Assembly (NCBI GenBank): GCA_900104855.1
Contig: FNSS01000001.1
Coordinates: 5,208,001 to 5,272,000 of the forward strand
Reading direction: 5' to 3'
Length of the DNA stretch: 64,000 nucleotides
DNA from: Rhizobiales bacterium GAS188
GTDB lineage: Bacteria > Pseudomonadota > Alphaproteobacteria > Rhizobiales > Beijerinckiaceae
A program made the translations under genes and the position numbers. The notes below the pieces were generated by a model, which was given only the letters and a program-made list of their open reading frames with translations, made no database searches and was not told the origin of the DNA. Every line of letters begins with the position of its first letter. Position 1 is the first letter of the stretch. Below, piece after piece: positions 15,969 through 26,398 of the stretch.

Positions 15969-17021
15969 TCACGCATTGCCCTCGCTCGTTCTGACCTGGC
16001 GCTCGAGCGACTGGCTGTAGCGGGACATGAAGAAGCAGAAGCAGAAATACAGGGCGGCCACGAACAGATAGGCTTCGAGCGAGAAGCTGCGCCAGGCCGG
16101 ATCCCCGAGCGCCTGCTTGGCGGCGAGCAGGAGATCCATCAGGCCAACGATGCCGACCAGCGAGGTGTCCTTGAACAGGCCGATGAAGATGTTGACGATG
16201 GCCGGGATGGCGATGCGCAAGGCCTGCGGCACGACGATCAACAGGCTCGTCTGCAGCGGGCCGAGGCCGAGCGAATGGGCCGCCTCCTCCTGTCCCTTGG
16301 GCACGGCCTGCAGCCCACCCCTTATGGCCTCGGCGAGATAAGCCGCGCTGAACAGTGAGATCGCCACCAGGGCCCGCAGCAGCTCGTCCACCTGGACGTG
16401 CTTCGGCATGAACAGCGGCACCATGAAGGATGCCATGAACAACAGGCTGACCAGGGGCACGCCACGCATCACTTCGATGAAGGACGTGCATAGCGCGCTG
16501 ACGAAGGCCATCTCGGTGCGCCGTCCGAGGGCCAGCAGCACCGCGAGCGGGAAGGCGATGACGATGCCGGCGGCCGCCAGGATCAAGGTGAGCGGCAGGC
16601 CGCCCCAGCGCGACGTGTCGACAGGCTCGAGGCCGAAGGCGCCGCCCCACATCAGCACCCCGGCTGTCGGCACGCCGACCGTGCACGACATGGTGAGCCA
16701 CCCGCGCGGCAGGCGTCGATCGCAGGCCGCCAGTATCAGCGTGATGAGGATGAACATGGCGATGAGCGGCCGCCATTGCTCGGCGTAAGGATATCGGCCG
16801 AACAGGATGAGGCGGTATTTCTCGTGCACGAAGGCCCAGCAGGCTCCACCCGCCTCCCGGCATTGCGCCGGGGTGGCAACATTGAAGGTCGCATCGACCA
16901 GCGCCCAGCGCAGCAGCGGCGGCAGGACGAGCGCGAACAGTGCCAGCATGAAGAGCGTCAGCAGGCTGTTGCCGAGGCTGCCGAAGAAGCGCCGCCGCAG
17001 ATCGCCGAGCGTCAGGCTCAT
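15969..17021 (-). CDS. aapM: General amino-acid ABC importer, permease AapM-like
   Basis: 350 residues. The large N-terminal part (two or three helices around LLTLFMLALFALVLPPLLRW and a periplasmic loop with CREAGGACWAF) is typical of AapM rather than short GlnP-type permeases. The conserved core has PLAVLLALGRR, a long IEVMRGVPLVSLL segment and the EAA loop AHSLGLGPLQTSLLIVVPQA. It forms the membrane channel with AapQ. Its start overlaps the aapQ stop by 4 nt. No aapP ATPase gene follows; the amidohydrolase takes that place. Confidence 0.92.
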   Translation of the reverse strand: MSLTLGDLRRRFFGSLGNSLLTLFMLALFALVLPPLLRWALVDATFNVATPAQCREAGGACWAFVHEKYRLILFGRYPYAEQWRPLIAMFILITLILAACDRRLPRGWLTMSCTVGVPTAGVLMWGGAFGLEPVDTSRWGGLPLTLILAAAGIVIAFPLAVLLALGRRTEMAFVSALCTSFIEVMRGVPLVSLLFMASFMVPLFMPKHVQVDELLRALVAISLFSAAYLAEAIRGGLQAVPKGQEEAAHSLGLGPLQTSLLIVVPQALRIAIPAIVNIFIGLFKDTSLVGIVGLMDLLLAAKQALGDPAWRSFSLEAYLFVAALYFCFCFFMSRYSQSLERQVRTSEGNA

Positions 17022-18181
17022 GACGCGGGCTCCATCCTGACGCGCGCATTATACCAGTTCATCAAGGCCGAGATGGCGAGGCTCAAGGTCAGGTAGACGG
17101 CCATCACGATGGCGATCACCTCGATCGCCTGTCCGGTCTGGTTGATGATGGTGTTGCCGATCGACATCAGGTCCGGATAGCCGATGGCGACGGCGAGCGA
17201 TGAGTTCTTGGCAAGGTTGAGATATTGGCTGGCGAGCGGCGGCACGGCGACCCGCATGGCTTGCGGCACCACCACCAGGCGCAGAACCTGGCCGCGCCGC
17301 AGGCCGAGCGCCGCCGCCGCCTCGCCCTGGCCCTTGGCGACCGACTGGATGGCGCCGCGCAGGATCTCGGCGACGAAGGCGGCATTGTAAAGCGACAGGC
17401 CGACGAGGAGCGCCGTGAGCTCCGGGGTGAGCGTGCCGCCGCCCACGAAACCGAAGCGCCGTTGCTGCGGCAGGTCGAAGGAGGCGGTCGCTGCGATCTG
17501 CGCCAGCACCAGGATCGCCGGCGTGAGCGCCAAGAGCAGGGCAGGCCAGACCTTGTCCGGAGTGCCGTTGCGCATCTGCCGGCGGCGCGCCCAGCGACGA
17601 TAGGCGTATCCTACGGCGAGCCCCAGGATCAAGGCCGGGATGAGGAGCCGCGGCGGCTCACCGAGCACCGGGAAATGCAGCCCGCTCTTGGTCAGGAAGA
17701 GGCCGGGCAGCAGGGGCGGCGCGCCGCCATCGGCGGGCAAAAGCTGGGTCAGCGCCGCATACCAGACATAGAGCTGCAGCAGCAGCGGCACGTTGCGGAT
17801 CGCTTCCACATAGGCGGCCGCCAAGGGCCCGACCAGGGGGTTGCGCGACAGGCGGGCGAGGCCGATCACCGTGCCGATCACGGTCGAGGCGAGGATCCCG
17901 GCGCAAGTGATGGCAAGCGTGTTCAGGAGGCCGACGAGGAGGGCTGCTCCATAGGTGGCGCGCCCGTCATAGCGCAGGAAGCTCTCGCCGATATCGAAGC
18001 CGGCGGCGCTCCACAGGAAGCCGAAGCCGGTATGGATGGAACGCGCGCCGAGATTGCCGACGAGGTTGAAGGCGAGGTAGCCGACGAGCGCGACCACCAC
18101 GATGAAGATCAGCGCCTGGAAGGCTAAGGCGCGCGAGGACGCCGTGCGCGGGCCCATCGCGGCCAGGGTCTGGACAACCAC
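17018..18181 (-). CDS. aapQ: General amino-acid ABC importer, permease AapQ-like
   Basis: 387 residues, apparent GTG start at 18181 (ATG at 18157 is an alternative). The N-terminal helix ALIFIVVALVGYLAFNLV is followed by a TGFGFLWSAAGFDIGES segment typical of AapQ, then the permease core with IEAIRNVPLLLQLYVWY and the EAA loop AAALGLRRGQVLRLVVVPQA. It partners with AapM. The gene is 13 nt downstream of aapJ in the order J-Q-M. Six or more membrane helices are expected. Confidence 0.92.
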   Translation of the reverse strand: MVVQTLAAMGPRTASSRALAFQALIFIVVVALVGYLAFNLVGNLGARSIHTGFGFLWSAAGFDIGESFLRYDGRATYGAALLVGLLNTLAITCAGILASTVIGTVIGLARLSRNPLVGPLAAAYVEAIRNVPLLLQLYVWYAALTQLLPADGGAPPLLPGLFLTKSGLHFPVLGEPPRLLIPALILGLAVGYAYRRWARRRQMRNGTPDKVWPALLLALTPAILVLAQIAATASFDLPQQRRFGFVGGGTLTPELTALLVGLSLYNAAFVAEILRGAIQSVAKGQGEAAAALGLRRGQVLRLVVVPQAMRVAVPPLASQYLNLAKNSSLAVAIGYPDLMSIGNTIINQTGQAIEVIAIVMAVYLTLSLAISALMNWYNARVRMEPAS

Positions 18182-18194
18182 GTCGTGGTCCCGG

Positions 18195-19235
18195 TCATCT
18201 CGCCGGCATCGCGTACATCAGGCCGCCGCGGGTCCACAGATCGTTGAGGTTGCGGGTGAGATGCAGCGGCGTGTTCGCCCCCACATTGCGCTCGAAGATC
18301 TCACCGTAATTGCCGACCTTCTTGATGGCCTGATAGGCAAAGCCCGCATCGAGGCCGAGCTTGCTGCCGAGGTCGCCATTGGCGCCGAGCAGGCGCTGCA
18401 CCGAAGGATCGTCGCCCGCCTTCATCTTGTCGACATTGGCGGCCGTGACGCCTTTCTCCTCGGCCTCGAGCAGCGCATAGAGGGTCCACTTCACCACATT
18501 CAGGAAATCGACGTCGTCGCGCGCCACCACCGGTCCGAGCGGCTCTTTGGAGATCATCTCGGGGAGGATCACCCAATCATCTGGCTTGGGCGCATCGGAG
18601 GCGCGCACCGAGGACAGGTAGGAGATATCGGCCGAGAAGGCCTGGCAGCGGCCGCTGAAGAAAGCCTGGCGCGCCTCGTTCTGCGATTCGAAGACGACCG
18701 GCTTGAAGGCGATCTTGTTGGCGCGGAAGAAATCGGCGAGGTTGAGCTCGCTCGTGGTTCCAGAGGCCGTGCATACCGAGGCGCCGTCGAGCTCGCGGGC
18801 GTTCTTCACGCCGAGCGATTTCGGGATCAGGAAGCCCTGCCCGTCATAGAAATACACGCCCGCATAGATGAGGCCGAGCGAGGCGTCGCGGGTGAGGGTC
18901 CAGGTCGCGAGCGTCGCCAGCAAGTCGATCTCGCCCGATTGCAGTGCCGCGAAGCGCTGCTGCGGATTCAAGGGAACGAACTTCACCTTGGCGCCTTCGC
19001 CGAGCACGGTCGCCGCCACGGCGCGGCAGAAATCGGTGGTGAGCCCGGTCCATTCCCCTTTGCTGTCGAGCACCGAGAAACCGCCGACGCCGGTGCTGAC
19101 GCCGCAGACGAGCTCGCCGCGCTTGCGCACGGCGTCGAGCGTCTTGCCGGCCTGCGCCGACGTCGATCCGGCCGTCAGGCCGAGCGTCATTGCCAGGGCC
19201 AACAGGCCAGCTGTCAGGCCGTTCCTCTTCGACAT
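18195..19235 (-). CDS. aapJ: General amino-acid ABC importer, binding protein AapJ-like
   Basis: 346 residues with a Sec signal peptide ending near STSAQA. The mature start KTLDAVRKRGELVCGVSTG and the following GLTTDFCRAVAATVLG, PLNPQQRFAALQSGEIDLL and PEMISKEPLGPVV are diagnostic of AapJ/YhdW-type broad-range L-amino-acid receptors (family 3). A strong AGGAGG lies 6 nt before ATG 19235. The 205 nt upstream (to 19440) are AT-rich, with runs such as ATATTATATATCTATAA, and probably contain the operon's promoter; I could not fix the -35/-10 boxes. Confidence 0.92.
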   Translation of the reverse strand: MSKRNGLTAGLLALAMTLGLTAGSTSAQAGKTLDAVRKRGELVCGVSTGVGGFSVLDSKGEWTGLTTDFCRAVAATVLGEGAKVKFVPLNPQQRFAALQSGEIDLLATLATWTLTRDASLGLIYAGVYFYDGQGFLIPKSLGVKNARELDGASVCTASGTTSELNLADFFRANKIAFKPVVFESQNEARQAFFSGRCQAFSADISYLSSVRASDAPKPDDWVILPEMISKEPLGPVVARDDVDFLNVVKWTLYALLEAEEKGVTAANVDKMKAGDDPSVQRLLGANGDLGSKLGLDAGFAYQAIKKVGNYGEIFERNVGANTPLHLTRNLNDLWTRGGLMYAMPAR

Positions 19236-19440
19236 TGCATCCTCCTCAGCGGATTTTCTTATTCATGTGCGAGAATGCCCCTTCGGTAGAGCCAAACACG
19301 CCAGCATTTATATGACAATGCAGTTGAATATTATATATCTATAAAGCAACCATATGGACGGTGCGGTAGATCACGACCATGTGTCGAGATGTCCGCCGAA
19401 CGGACATCCATGCGGGCGGCGAAGTCGCGGCCCGCAATAA

Positions 19441-20304
19441 TCAATCGACGACGCCCATCATGGCGAGGGCGGCGCGAGCCAGGATGCCGTCCGGGCGGGC
19501 CAATGTCACGCTGATCTCGAAATGGTTCAGCTCCGGGGCCAGCAGCAGCCGGTCGAGCTTTCCTGCAGCCTCGAGTGCCGTGGCGAAGCTCGTGGCCTGG
19601 CGCTGGAACTCCGGGCTCTCGCGCCCGCCATAGGCGATCTGGACGGGGCAGCCCAGGCGATCGATATGGCGCAACGGGCTGAGCTCGTCGGCCTCATGCG
19701 CGTCGAGCTCCAGATAGCTGCCGCGCTGGCTGAGCAGAACGGGCTCGAGATCGTACATGCCGCTGGCGCACAGCGCTCCGCGCACGATATCGCCTTCGCC
19801 TCCAAGGAGCTCCGGCCAGGCGCTGGTGAGCGCGGCGGCGACCAGATGGGCGCCGGAGGAATGCCCGATGACGTAGAGCTTGCTCGCATCCCCGCCGAAG
19901 CTCGAGGCATGGCGATGCACCCAGGCGATGCCGCGTCGCACCTGCGCCACCATCTCGGGGAGCCTGACCTCGGGGATCAGCGCGAAGTTGAGCGCCAGGA
20001 AATGAATGCCGGCCGTCACGAAGGTCTCGGCGGCGAAGCAGGATTCATCCTTGCCGAGCATCTTCCAGGCGCCGCCATGCACGAAGACGCAGATCGACGC
20101 GTCCTTGCGTCCAGCAGGAAAAAGATCGAGCGTTTCGGCCTCGCTGTCGCCATAGGCGATGCCGGCCTTGTGCTCGAGGCGGCTGCGCACCGCAGCGCTG
20201 TGCGTCGCGTACCAGGCTATGATCTCCTGCGAATTCGTCGCCCAGGCCGTCTGAGTATAGTTGCGGTCGAGCTCCGCCTGATCGTAGTCGCGATAGACTT
20301 TCAT
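19441..20304 (-). CDS. Alpha/beta-hydrolase, probable arylformamidase
   Basis: 287 residues from ATG 20304. It has the oxyanion motif HGGAW (76-80) and nucleophile elbow GHSSG (Ser149), with a late His in LNHFE as the likely catalytic base. This pattern fits the AFMID-type arylformamidase that hydrolyses N-formylkynurenine to kynurenine and formate. It lies 14 nt after kynureninase, which strongly supports this over a general esterase. It is not the cyclase-fold KynB type. Cytoplasmic; last gene of the kynurenine operon. Confidence 0.85.
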   Translation of the reverse strand: MKVYRDYDQAELDRNYTQTAWATNSQEIIAWYATHSAAVRSRLEHKAGIAYGDSEAETLDLFPAGRKDASICVFVHGGAWKMLGKDESCFAAETFVTAGIHFLALNFALIPEVRLPEMVAQVRRGIAWVHRHASSFGGDASKLYVIGHSSGAHLVAAALTSAWPELLGGEGDIVRGALCASGMYDLEPVLLSQRGSYLELDAHEADELSPLRHIDRLGCPVQIAYGGRESPEFQRQATSFATALEAAGKLDRLLLAPELNHFEISVTLARPDGILARAALAMMGVVD

Positions 20305-20318
20305 GGTCTTCCTGCGGC

Positions 20319-21590
20319 TCAGGTCACGGCGGAGCGGGTGGAGAAGCGCGTATCGCGCCATTCGCCCGATTGCAGCACGTCGCGCAAGATGGTCGCCGCG
20401 TCGAAGACGTCGCGATAGCGGATATACAAGGGCGCGAAGCCGAAGCGGATGACGTCCGGCGCCCGGAAATCGCCGATCACGCCGCGCGCGATCAGCGCCT
20501 GCATCACCGCATAGCCATCCGGGTGGGAAAAGGACACCTGGCTGCCACGCGCCTGCCCGTCGCGAGGCGAAGCGAGTTTCACGCCGTGCTCGCCGCACAT
20601 GGCCTCGACGAGCTCGATGAACAGGTCGGTGAGGGCGATGCTCTTGCGGCGGAGCTGCGCGAGGTCGACATCGTCCCACAGATCGAGCGATGCCTGCAGC
20701 GCCCGCAACGACAGGATCGGCTGGGTGCCGCAGAGAAGGCGGCGAATGCCGGCATCGGGGCGATAGCCCTGCTCGAAGGCGAAGGGCTTGGCATGCCCCC
20801 ACCAGCCGGAAAGCGGTTGCTGCAACTGCCCATGATGGCGATGCGCCGCGTAGATGAAGGCCGGCGCGCCCGGGCCGCCATTCAGGTATTTGTAGGTGCA
20901 GCCGATGGCGAGATCGACATTGGCGCCGTCGAGATCGACCGGCAGGGCGCCCGCGCTGTGGCACAGATCCCAGACGATGATGGCGCCTGCCGCATGCGCT
21001 TTGCGCGTCAGCGTCGCCATGTCGCGCAGCGCGCCGGAACGATAATCGACATGGTTGACGAGCATCACCGCGACGCGCTCGTCGATCAGCTCCTCGATGC
21101 TCGGCGCGTCGACGCCCTCGAGGCGCAAGCTGGCGCCGCTCCGCGTCGCGGCGACGCCTTCGGCCATGTAGAGATCGGTCGGGAAGCTCGAGCCTTCGGC
21201 CACGATGACGGTGCGGCCGGGATTGAGCGAGAAGCCCGCATGCAGCGCCTTGTAGACGTTGATCGAGGTCGTATCGCTGACAACCGTCTGGCCGTGAGCT
21301 GCGCCGATCAGGCGCCCGAGCTGATCACCCAGCTTGTCGGTGAGCGTGAACCAGCCGGCGCTGTTCCAGCTGCGGATCAGGCCTTGCGCCCATTCCTGGC
21401 GCGCCGCCGTCTCGAGCTCGGCGAAGGCGGCCTTTGGCGCCGGGCCGAGCGAGTTGCCGTCGAGATAGATCACGCCTTCGGGGAGGACGAACAGGTCGCG
21501 CATCTGGCGCAGCGGATCCTCGGCGTCGCGCGCCTCGATGGTGGCGAGGTTCGGAAGCGATCGACCCTTGGGCGAGCTCGAGATGGTCAT
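20319..21590 (-). CDS. kynU: Kynureninase
   Basis: 423 residues from ATG 21590; the frame extends to 21635 without a better start. This PLP enzyme cleaves kynurenine or 3-hydroxykynurenine to anthranilate or 3-hydroxyanthranilate plus alanine. Seen marks: IYLDGNSLGP, VVSDTTSINVYKAL, VWDLCHSAGALPVDL, and the PLP lysine in CTYKYLNGGPG (Lys234), followed by GWWGHAKPF. Length is normal for bacterial KynU. Together with the downstream arylformamidase and the 3-hydroxyanthranilate dioxygenase at 28658 it defines the operon as kynurenine catabolism. Confidence 0.96.
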   Translation of the reverse strand: MTISSSPKGRSLPNLATIEARDAEDPLRQMRDLFVLPEGVIYLDGNSLGPAPKAAFAELETAARQEWAQGLIRSWNSAGWFTLTDKLGDQLGRLIGAAHGQTVVSDTTSINVYKALHAGFSLNPGRTVIVAEGSSFPTDLYMAEGVAATRSGASLRLEGVDAPSIEELIDERVAVMLVNHVDYRSGALRDMATLTRKAHAAGAIIVWDLCHSAGALPVDLDGANVDLAIGCTYKYLNGGPGAPAFIYAAHRHHGQLQQPLSGWWGHAKPFAFEQGYRPDAGIRRLLCGTQPILSLRALQASLDLWDDVDLAQLRRKSIALTDLFIELVEAMCGEHGVKLASPRDGQARGSQVSFSHPDGYAVMQALIARGVIGDFRAPDVIRFGFAPLYIRYRDVFDAATILRDVLQSGEWRDTRFSTRSAVT

Positions 21591-21659
21591 GGCAAGGTCT
21601 TCGGGTTGTTGAGACACAGGTGGGCGCGACCACAAGCGCGCCGCGAGGCGCGGAGAACG

Positions 21660-22360
<701 letters not shown>

Positions 22361-22364
<4 letters not shown>

Positions 22365-23113
22365 GCGTCGCCCTCGCCGAGATAGGCGGTGCGCACCTGC
22401 GGATCGTCGCGCACCTCGGCCACCGAGCCCGTGGCGATGATGCGCCCATAAACCAGCACCGACACCCGGTCGGCGAGCGCGAAGACGGCGTCCATGTCGT
22501 GCTCGACCAGCAGCATCGCCACCTTCCCCTTCAGCGCCCGCAACGCCTCGACCATGCGGGCGCTCTCGCCATGGCCGAGGCCGGCCATCGGCTCGTCGAG
22601 CAGCAGCAGGCGGGGCTCGGTCGCGAGCGCCATGGCGAGCTCGAGCTGCTTGCGCTCGCCATGGGACAGATCGGCGACGCGCATGTCTGCCCGCTCGGCG
22701 AGGCCGGCCGCCTCGAGCAAGGCCAGCGCCGGCGCGCGCAACGCCGTGTCGCGCCTGGCATTGCGCCAGAAGCGGAAGCTATGGCCGCCGCGCGCCTGCA
22801 CCGTGAGGGCGACATTGTCGAGGACCGTGGCGTCGCCGAGGAGTTGCGTGATCTGGAAGGTGCGCGCGAGACCCCGCCGCACGCGTCCGGGCGTCGGCAG
22901 ATGGCTGACCGCCTCGCCTGCGAGATGGATGCTGCCTCCATCTTGCCTGAGCTCGCCGAAAAGCTGGGCGACGAGCGTCGTCTTGCCGGCGCCGTTGGGG
23001 CCGATGACGGCGTGGACCTCGCCGGGCGCGATGTCGAGATCGACATTGTCGGTGGCGACGAGGCCGCCGAAGCGCTTGGCGAGGCTGCGGACGCTAAGAA
23101 GTGGGGCGTTCAT
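22361..23113 (-). CDS. livG: Branched-chain amino-acid-type ABC importer, ATPase LivG-like
   Basis: 250 residues from ATG 23113. Walker A GPNGAGKTT, the LivG-typical RTFQITQL after the Q-loop, signature LSHGERKQLE, Walker B LLLLDEPMAGLG and LLVEHDMDAVF switch region are all present. The LSHGE signature replaces LSGG, as is common in this subfamily. Start and stop overlap the neighbouring livM and livF genes by 4 nt each, a tightly coupled block. Confidence 0.95.
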
Positions 23114-24093
23114 GCGGGCCTCGGCTTGGGGCGCGACAGCAGGGCCGAGAGGCCGCCCTTGGTGAACAGCACTACGAAGAGCAGGACGAGGCCGAGCCCG
23201 AGCTGCCAGTTTTCGGTCCAGCCCTGCAGCACCGTCTCGAGGAGGATGAGGGCCGCGGCGCCGATGAGCGGACCGAACAGCGTCCCGACGCCGCCAAGGA
23301 TCACCATGATCATCAGCTCCCCGGACTTCGTCCAGTGCAGGAGGTCCGGGCTGACGAAGCGCAGCTGGTTGGCGATGAGCGCGCCCGCAAGGCCGGCAAA
23401 GGCTCCCGCGATCACGAAGGCCGTCAGCTTGTAGCGGAAGGACGCGACGCCCATCGCCGCCATGCGTCGCTCGTTCTGGCTGATGCCGGTCAGCACCAGG
23501 CCGAAGCGCGAATTGACGAGGCGGTGGATGACGAGATGCACGATGGCCGCGATCGTGAGGCACAGGAAGTAGAAGCTGCGATCGTCGCGAATGTCGACCC
23601 CGGCAAGCACGTCGCGGCGTCGGATGATGAGCCCGTCATCGCCGCCATAGGCCTTCAGCGACACGAACAGGAAATAGATCATCTGGGCGAAGGCCAAGGT
23701 GATCATGATGAATTGCACCCCGCTTGTCCGCAGCGACAAGGCGCCGATCGCCGCCGCGAGCAGAGCGCAGACCAGCATCGCGGCCGGCACGGTGACGAGC
23801 AACTCATTGCTGCCGGCGATGAAGCCGAACAGGGCGCTGCCCTCGGCGAAATGCTGATAGAGGATGCCGACCACATAGCCGCCGACCCCGAAATAGGCCG
23901 CGTGGCCGAAGCTGACGAGGCCGCCATATCCCAAGATGAGATTGAGGCTCGCCGCCGCGATCCCATAGATCAGGATGCGGGTCGCGAGCGGGGTCAGCGA
24001 GGCCATGCCGATCGCCGGCGCCGCGAAGGGCAGGGCAATCAGGGCGACGAGGGCGATCGCAAGTAGGAGGGCCGGTGTTGCTGCGGTCTTCAT
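23110..24093 (-). CDS. livM: Branched-chain amino-acid-type ABC importer, permease LivM-like
   Basis: 327 residues, ATG 24093. Eight to ten hydrophobic helices; conserved LNLILGYGGLVSFGHAAYFG near the N-terminus and the LivM loop SRFGLVLTGISQNERRMAAMG that contacts the ATPases, then VILGGVGTLFGPLIGAA. It forms the channel with LivH. It lies 14 nt after livH and overlaps livG by 4 nt. Confidence 0.95.
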   Translation of the reverse strand: MKTAATPALLLAIALVALIALPFAAPAIGMASLTPLATRILIYGIAAASLNLILGYGGLVSFGHAAYFGVGGYVVGILYQHFAEGSALFGFIAGSNELLVTVPAAMLVCALLAAAIGALSLRTSGVQFIMITLAFAQMIYFLFVSLKAYGGDDGLIIRRRDVLAGVDIRDDRSFYFLCLTIAAIVHLVIHRLVNSRFGLVLTGISQNERRMAAMGVASFRYKLTAFVIAGAFAGLAGALIANQLRFVSPDLLHWTKSGELMIMVILGGVGTLFGPLIGAAALILLETVLQGWTENWQLGLGLVLLFVVLFTKGGLSALLSRPKPRPA

Positions 24094-24107
24094 AGGAGCG
24101 TCATGCC

Positions 24108-25022
24108 TCACCGGTCGGTCGCGAACAGGCCTTGCGGCCTTGCCAGCAGCACCAGCGCCATGAGCAGATAGACCCCCATGGAGGAGAGGCCAGCCCCCAG
24201 CGCATCGGCCTCGCCGATCGACATCACCTGGCGCAGCAGCCCCGGCAGGAAGGCGCGCAGCAAGGTGTCGACGACGCCGACCAGCAGCGCGCCCAGGAAG
24301 GCGCCGCGGATCGATCCGACGCCGCCGATGACCACCACCACGAAGGTGACGATCAGGATCTGCTCGCCCATGCCGACCTGGACGGCGAGGATCGGTCCGG
24401 TCATCACGCCGGCGAGTGCGGCGAGCAGCGCGCCGAGGCCGAAGACGACCGTGTAGAGAAGGCGGATATCGACGCCGAGCGCCCGCACCATGTCGCGATG
24501 CGTGGCGCCCGCCCGCACCAGCATGCCGATGCGGGTGCGATTGATGAGCCCATAGAGGCCGGCCGCGACCAGGAGGCCGGTGACGATGATGGCCAGCCGA
24601 TAGGAGGGGTAGGTCAGCCCCGGCACGATCTCGACCGAGCCGTCGAGGAAAGTGGGTGGCGACACGAAGAGCGGCTGGCGCCCGAAGATCATCGTCACCG
24701 ACTGGTTGAAGATCAAGATGAGCGCGAAGGTGGCGAGCACCTGGTCGAGATGGTCGCGGGCATAGATGCGCCGGATGACGAGGTATTCGATGGCGATGCC
24801 GCACAGCCCGCCGGCCGCGAGCCCGGCCGGCACGGCGAGCAGAAAGGAGCCGCTCTTCGCGGCAGCGTAGGCCGCCGCATAGGCGCCGATCATGTAGAGC
24901 GAGCCATGGGCGAGGTTGATGATGCCCATGATGCCGAAGATCAGCGTCAGCCCGGCCGCCAGCAGGAACAGCATCACGCCGTATTGCAGGCCGTTGAGCA
25001 ACTGTTCGAAGACGAGCATCAT
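24108..25022 (-). CDS. livH: Branched-chain amino-acid-type ABC importer, permease LivH-like
   Basis: 304 residues from ATG 25022 (ATG 25019 is next to it); the longer frame to 25052 lacks a better start. Characteristic GLTLIFGIMGIINLAHGSLY in the first helices, the loop TRIGMLVRAGATHRDMVRALG and VVVIGGVGSIRGAFLGALLV. About eight membrane helices. Partner of LivM. It follows dctA after 49 nt. Confidence 0.95.
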   Translation of the reverse strand: MMLVFEQLLNGLQYGVMLFLLAAGLTLIFGIMGIINLAHGSLYMIGAYAAAYAAAKSGSFLLAVPAGLAAGGLCGIAIEYLVIRRIYARDHLDQVLATFALILIFNQSVTMIFGRQPLFVSPPTFLDGSVEIVPGLTYPSYRLAIIVTGLLVAAGLYGLINRTRIGMLVRAGATHRDMVRALGVDIRLLYTVVFGLGALLAALAGVMTGPILAVQVGMGEQILIVTFVVVVIGGVGSIRGAFLGALLVGVVDTLLRAFLPGLLRQVMSIGEADALGAGLSSMGVYLLMALVLLARPQGLFATDR

Positions 25023-25071
25023 CGGCGTGTCGCGACCCTGCGCGGGGGGCAAGGAGCGCTCATGGAAGTGT

Positions 25072-26391
25072 TCATGGCTTCGTCGCGGCCTCCGCGGGCG
25101 GGCTGTCCCAGATGGCCGCCCCGTCCTCGATGGAAGGCGATAGCTGGGGCGACGATCCCTGGCAGGCTGCCTCGAACTTCGCGTGGTCGAAGGCGCCCTC
25201 CCATTTGGCGATCACCAACACCGCCACGGCATTGCCGATCATGTTGGTCAGCCCGCCGCACAGCGCCATGAAGCGGTCGATGCCGAACAGCAGGTTGAGC
25301 CCGTTCAGGGGCAGCGCCTGGGTGCTCTGCAAGGTGGCGGCGAGCTTGATGAAGGAGCCGCCCGCCACGGTCGCGCCGCCCTTCGAGGTCAGGAGCAGGA
25401 TGGCGAGCAGAGCGAGTTGCGCCGACCAGGGAAAGGGGGTGTCGGTCGCCTGCGCGATGAAGCCGACGCCGAGCGCCATGTAGATCGAGGTGCCGTCCAG
25501 GTTGAAGCTGTAGCCGGCGGGTAGCACGAAGCCGACCACGGCCTCGTCGCAGCCGGCCTGCTCGAGCTTCTGCACGAGGCGCGGAAACGCCACCTCGCTC
25601 GACGAGGTGCTGATGACCAGCAAGATCTCCTCCCTGATGAGGGCAAGGATCTTGAAAATGGACAGACGGGCGATGGCGGCGATGCCGCCGAGGATGCATA
25701 TGACGAAGATCGCCGCGCTCGCATAGAAGAGGATCACGATTTCGGCGAGATAGGCCATCGCGCCTCCACCATAGCCGCCGATCGTCGCCGCCATTGCGCC
25801 GAAGGCGCCGAGCGGGGCAAAGCGCATCAGGAAGCCGAGCACGATGAAGAGGAGGCTCTGGCCTTCATCGACCGCCTTGGCGATCACCGAATCCGGCTTG
25901 CGGAAGACGCTGAGGGCGAGGCCGGCGATGATCGACACGAACATGATCTGGAGGACGTCGCCCTTGGCGAAGGCGTCGACCGGATTGGCCGGGATGATGT
26001 GCAACAGGAAGGTCGAGAAGGAGAAGGCTTCGCTCCCGACGACACTCTTCGGCAGCGCTCCCGCGAAGGCGGCGGCATGCAGGCCAAGGCCCGGCTGGAA
26101 GACATTGACGACCACGAAGCCAAGCAGCATGGCGATCGTGCTCACCACCTCGAAATAGAGGAGCGTCTTCAGCGCCAGCCGGCCGAGCCGGCTCATGTCG
26201 CGGATCTCGGAGAGGCTGTGCACGACGGTGAAGAACACGATCGGCCCGATCAGCATGCGCAACAAGCCGACGAAGGCATCCCCGAACGGCTTCATCGCCA
26301 CGGCGGGGGCGGGCGCGGCAAGGCCGAGCGCGATACCGGCGAGGATGCCGATCAGGACTTGAACATGCAGCTTGGCAAGCCAGCTTCTCAT
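25072..26391 (-). CDS. dctA: C4-dicarboxylate/proton (DctA-type) symporter
   Basis: 439 residues from ATG 26391. It belongs to the dicarboxylate/amino acid:cation symporter family: reentrant-loop motif STSSSEVAFPRL, the substrate-binding stretch PAGYSFNLDGTSIYMALG, LLTSKGGATVAGGSFIKLAATL and GIDRFMALCGGLTNMIGNAV. It imports succinate, fumarate, malate or related acids. Its place inside the kynurenine operon, 7 nt after the MBL gene, is unusual for dctA and suggests uptake of an aromatic or dicarboxylic intermediate. No dctBD sensor genes are near. Confidence 0.92.
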   Translation of the reverse strand: MRSWLAKLHVQVLIGILAGIALGLAAPAPAVAMKPFGDAFVGLLRMLIGPIVFFTVVHSLSEIRDMSRLGRLALKTLLYFEVVSTIAMLLGFVVVNVFQPGLGLHAAAFAGALPKSVVGSEAFSFSTFLLHIIPANPVDAFAKGDVLQIMFVSIIAGLALSVFRKPDSVIAKAVDEGQSLLFIVLGFLMRFAPLGAFGAMAATIGGYGGGAMAYLAEIVILFYASAAIFVICILGGIAAIARLSIFKILALIREEILLVISTSSSEVAFPRLVQKLEQAGCDEAVVGFVLPAGYSFNLDGTSIYMALGVGFIAQATDTPFPWSAQLALLAILLLTSKGGATVAGGSFIKLAATLQSTQALPLNGLNLLFGIDRFMALCGGLTNMIGNAVAVLVIAKWEGAFDHAKFEAACQGSSPQLSPSIEDGAAIWDSPPAEAATKP

Positions 26392-26398
26392 CTCGGAT

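Noticed and set aside
15964-17049. Extension of the amidohydrolase frame over aapM
   Set aside because: This part is a shadow of the permease gene; the hydrolase domain starts at 15963.
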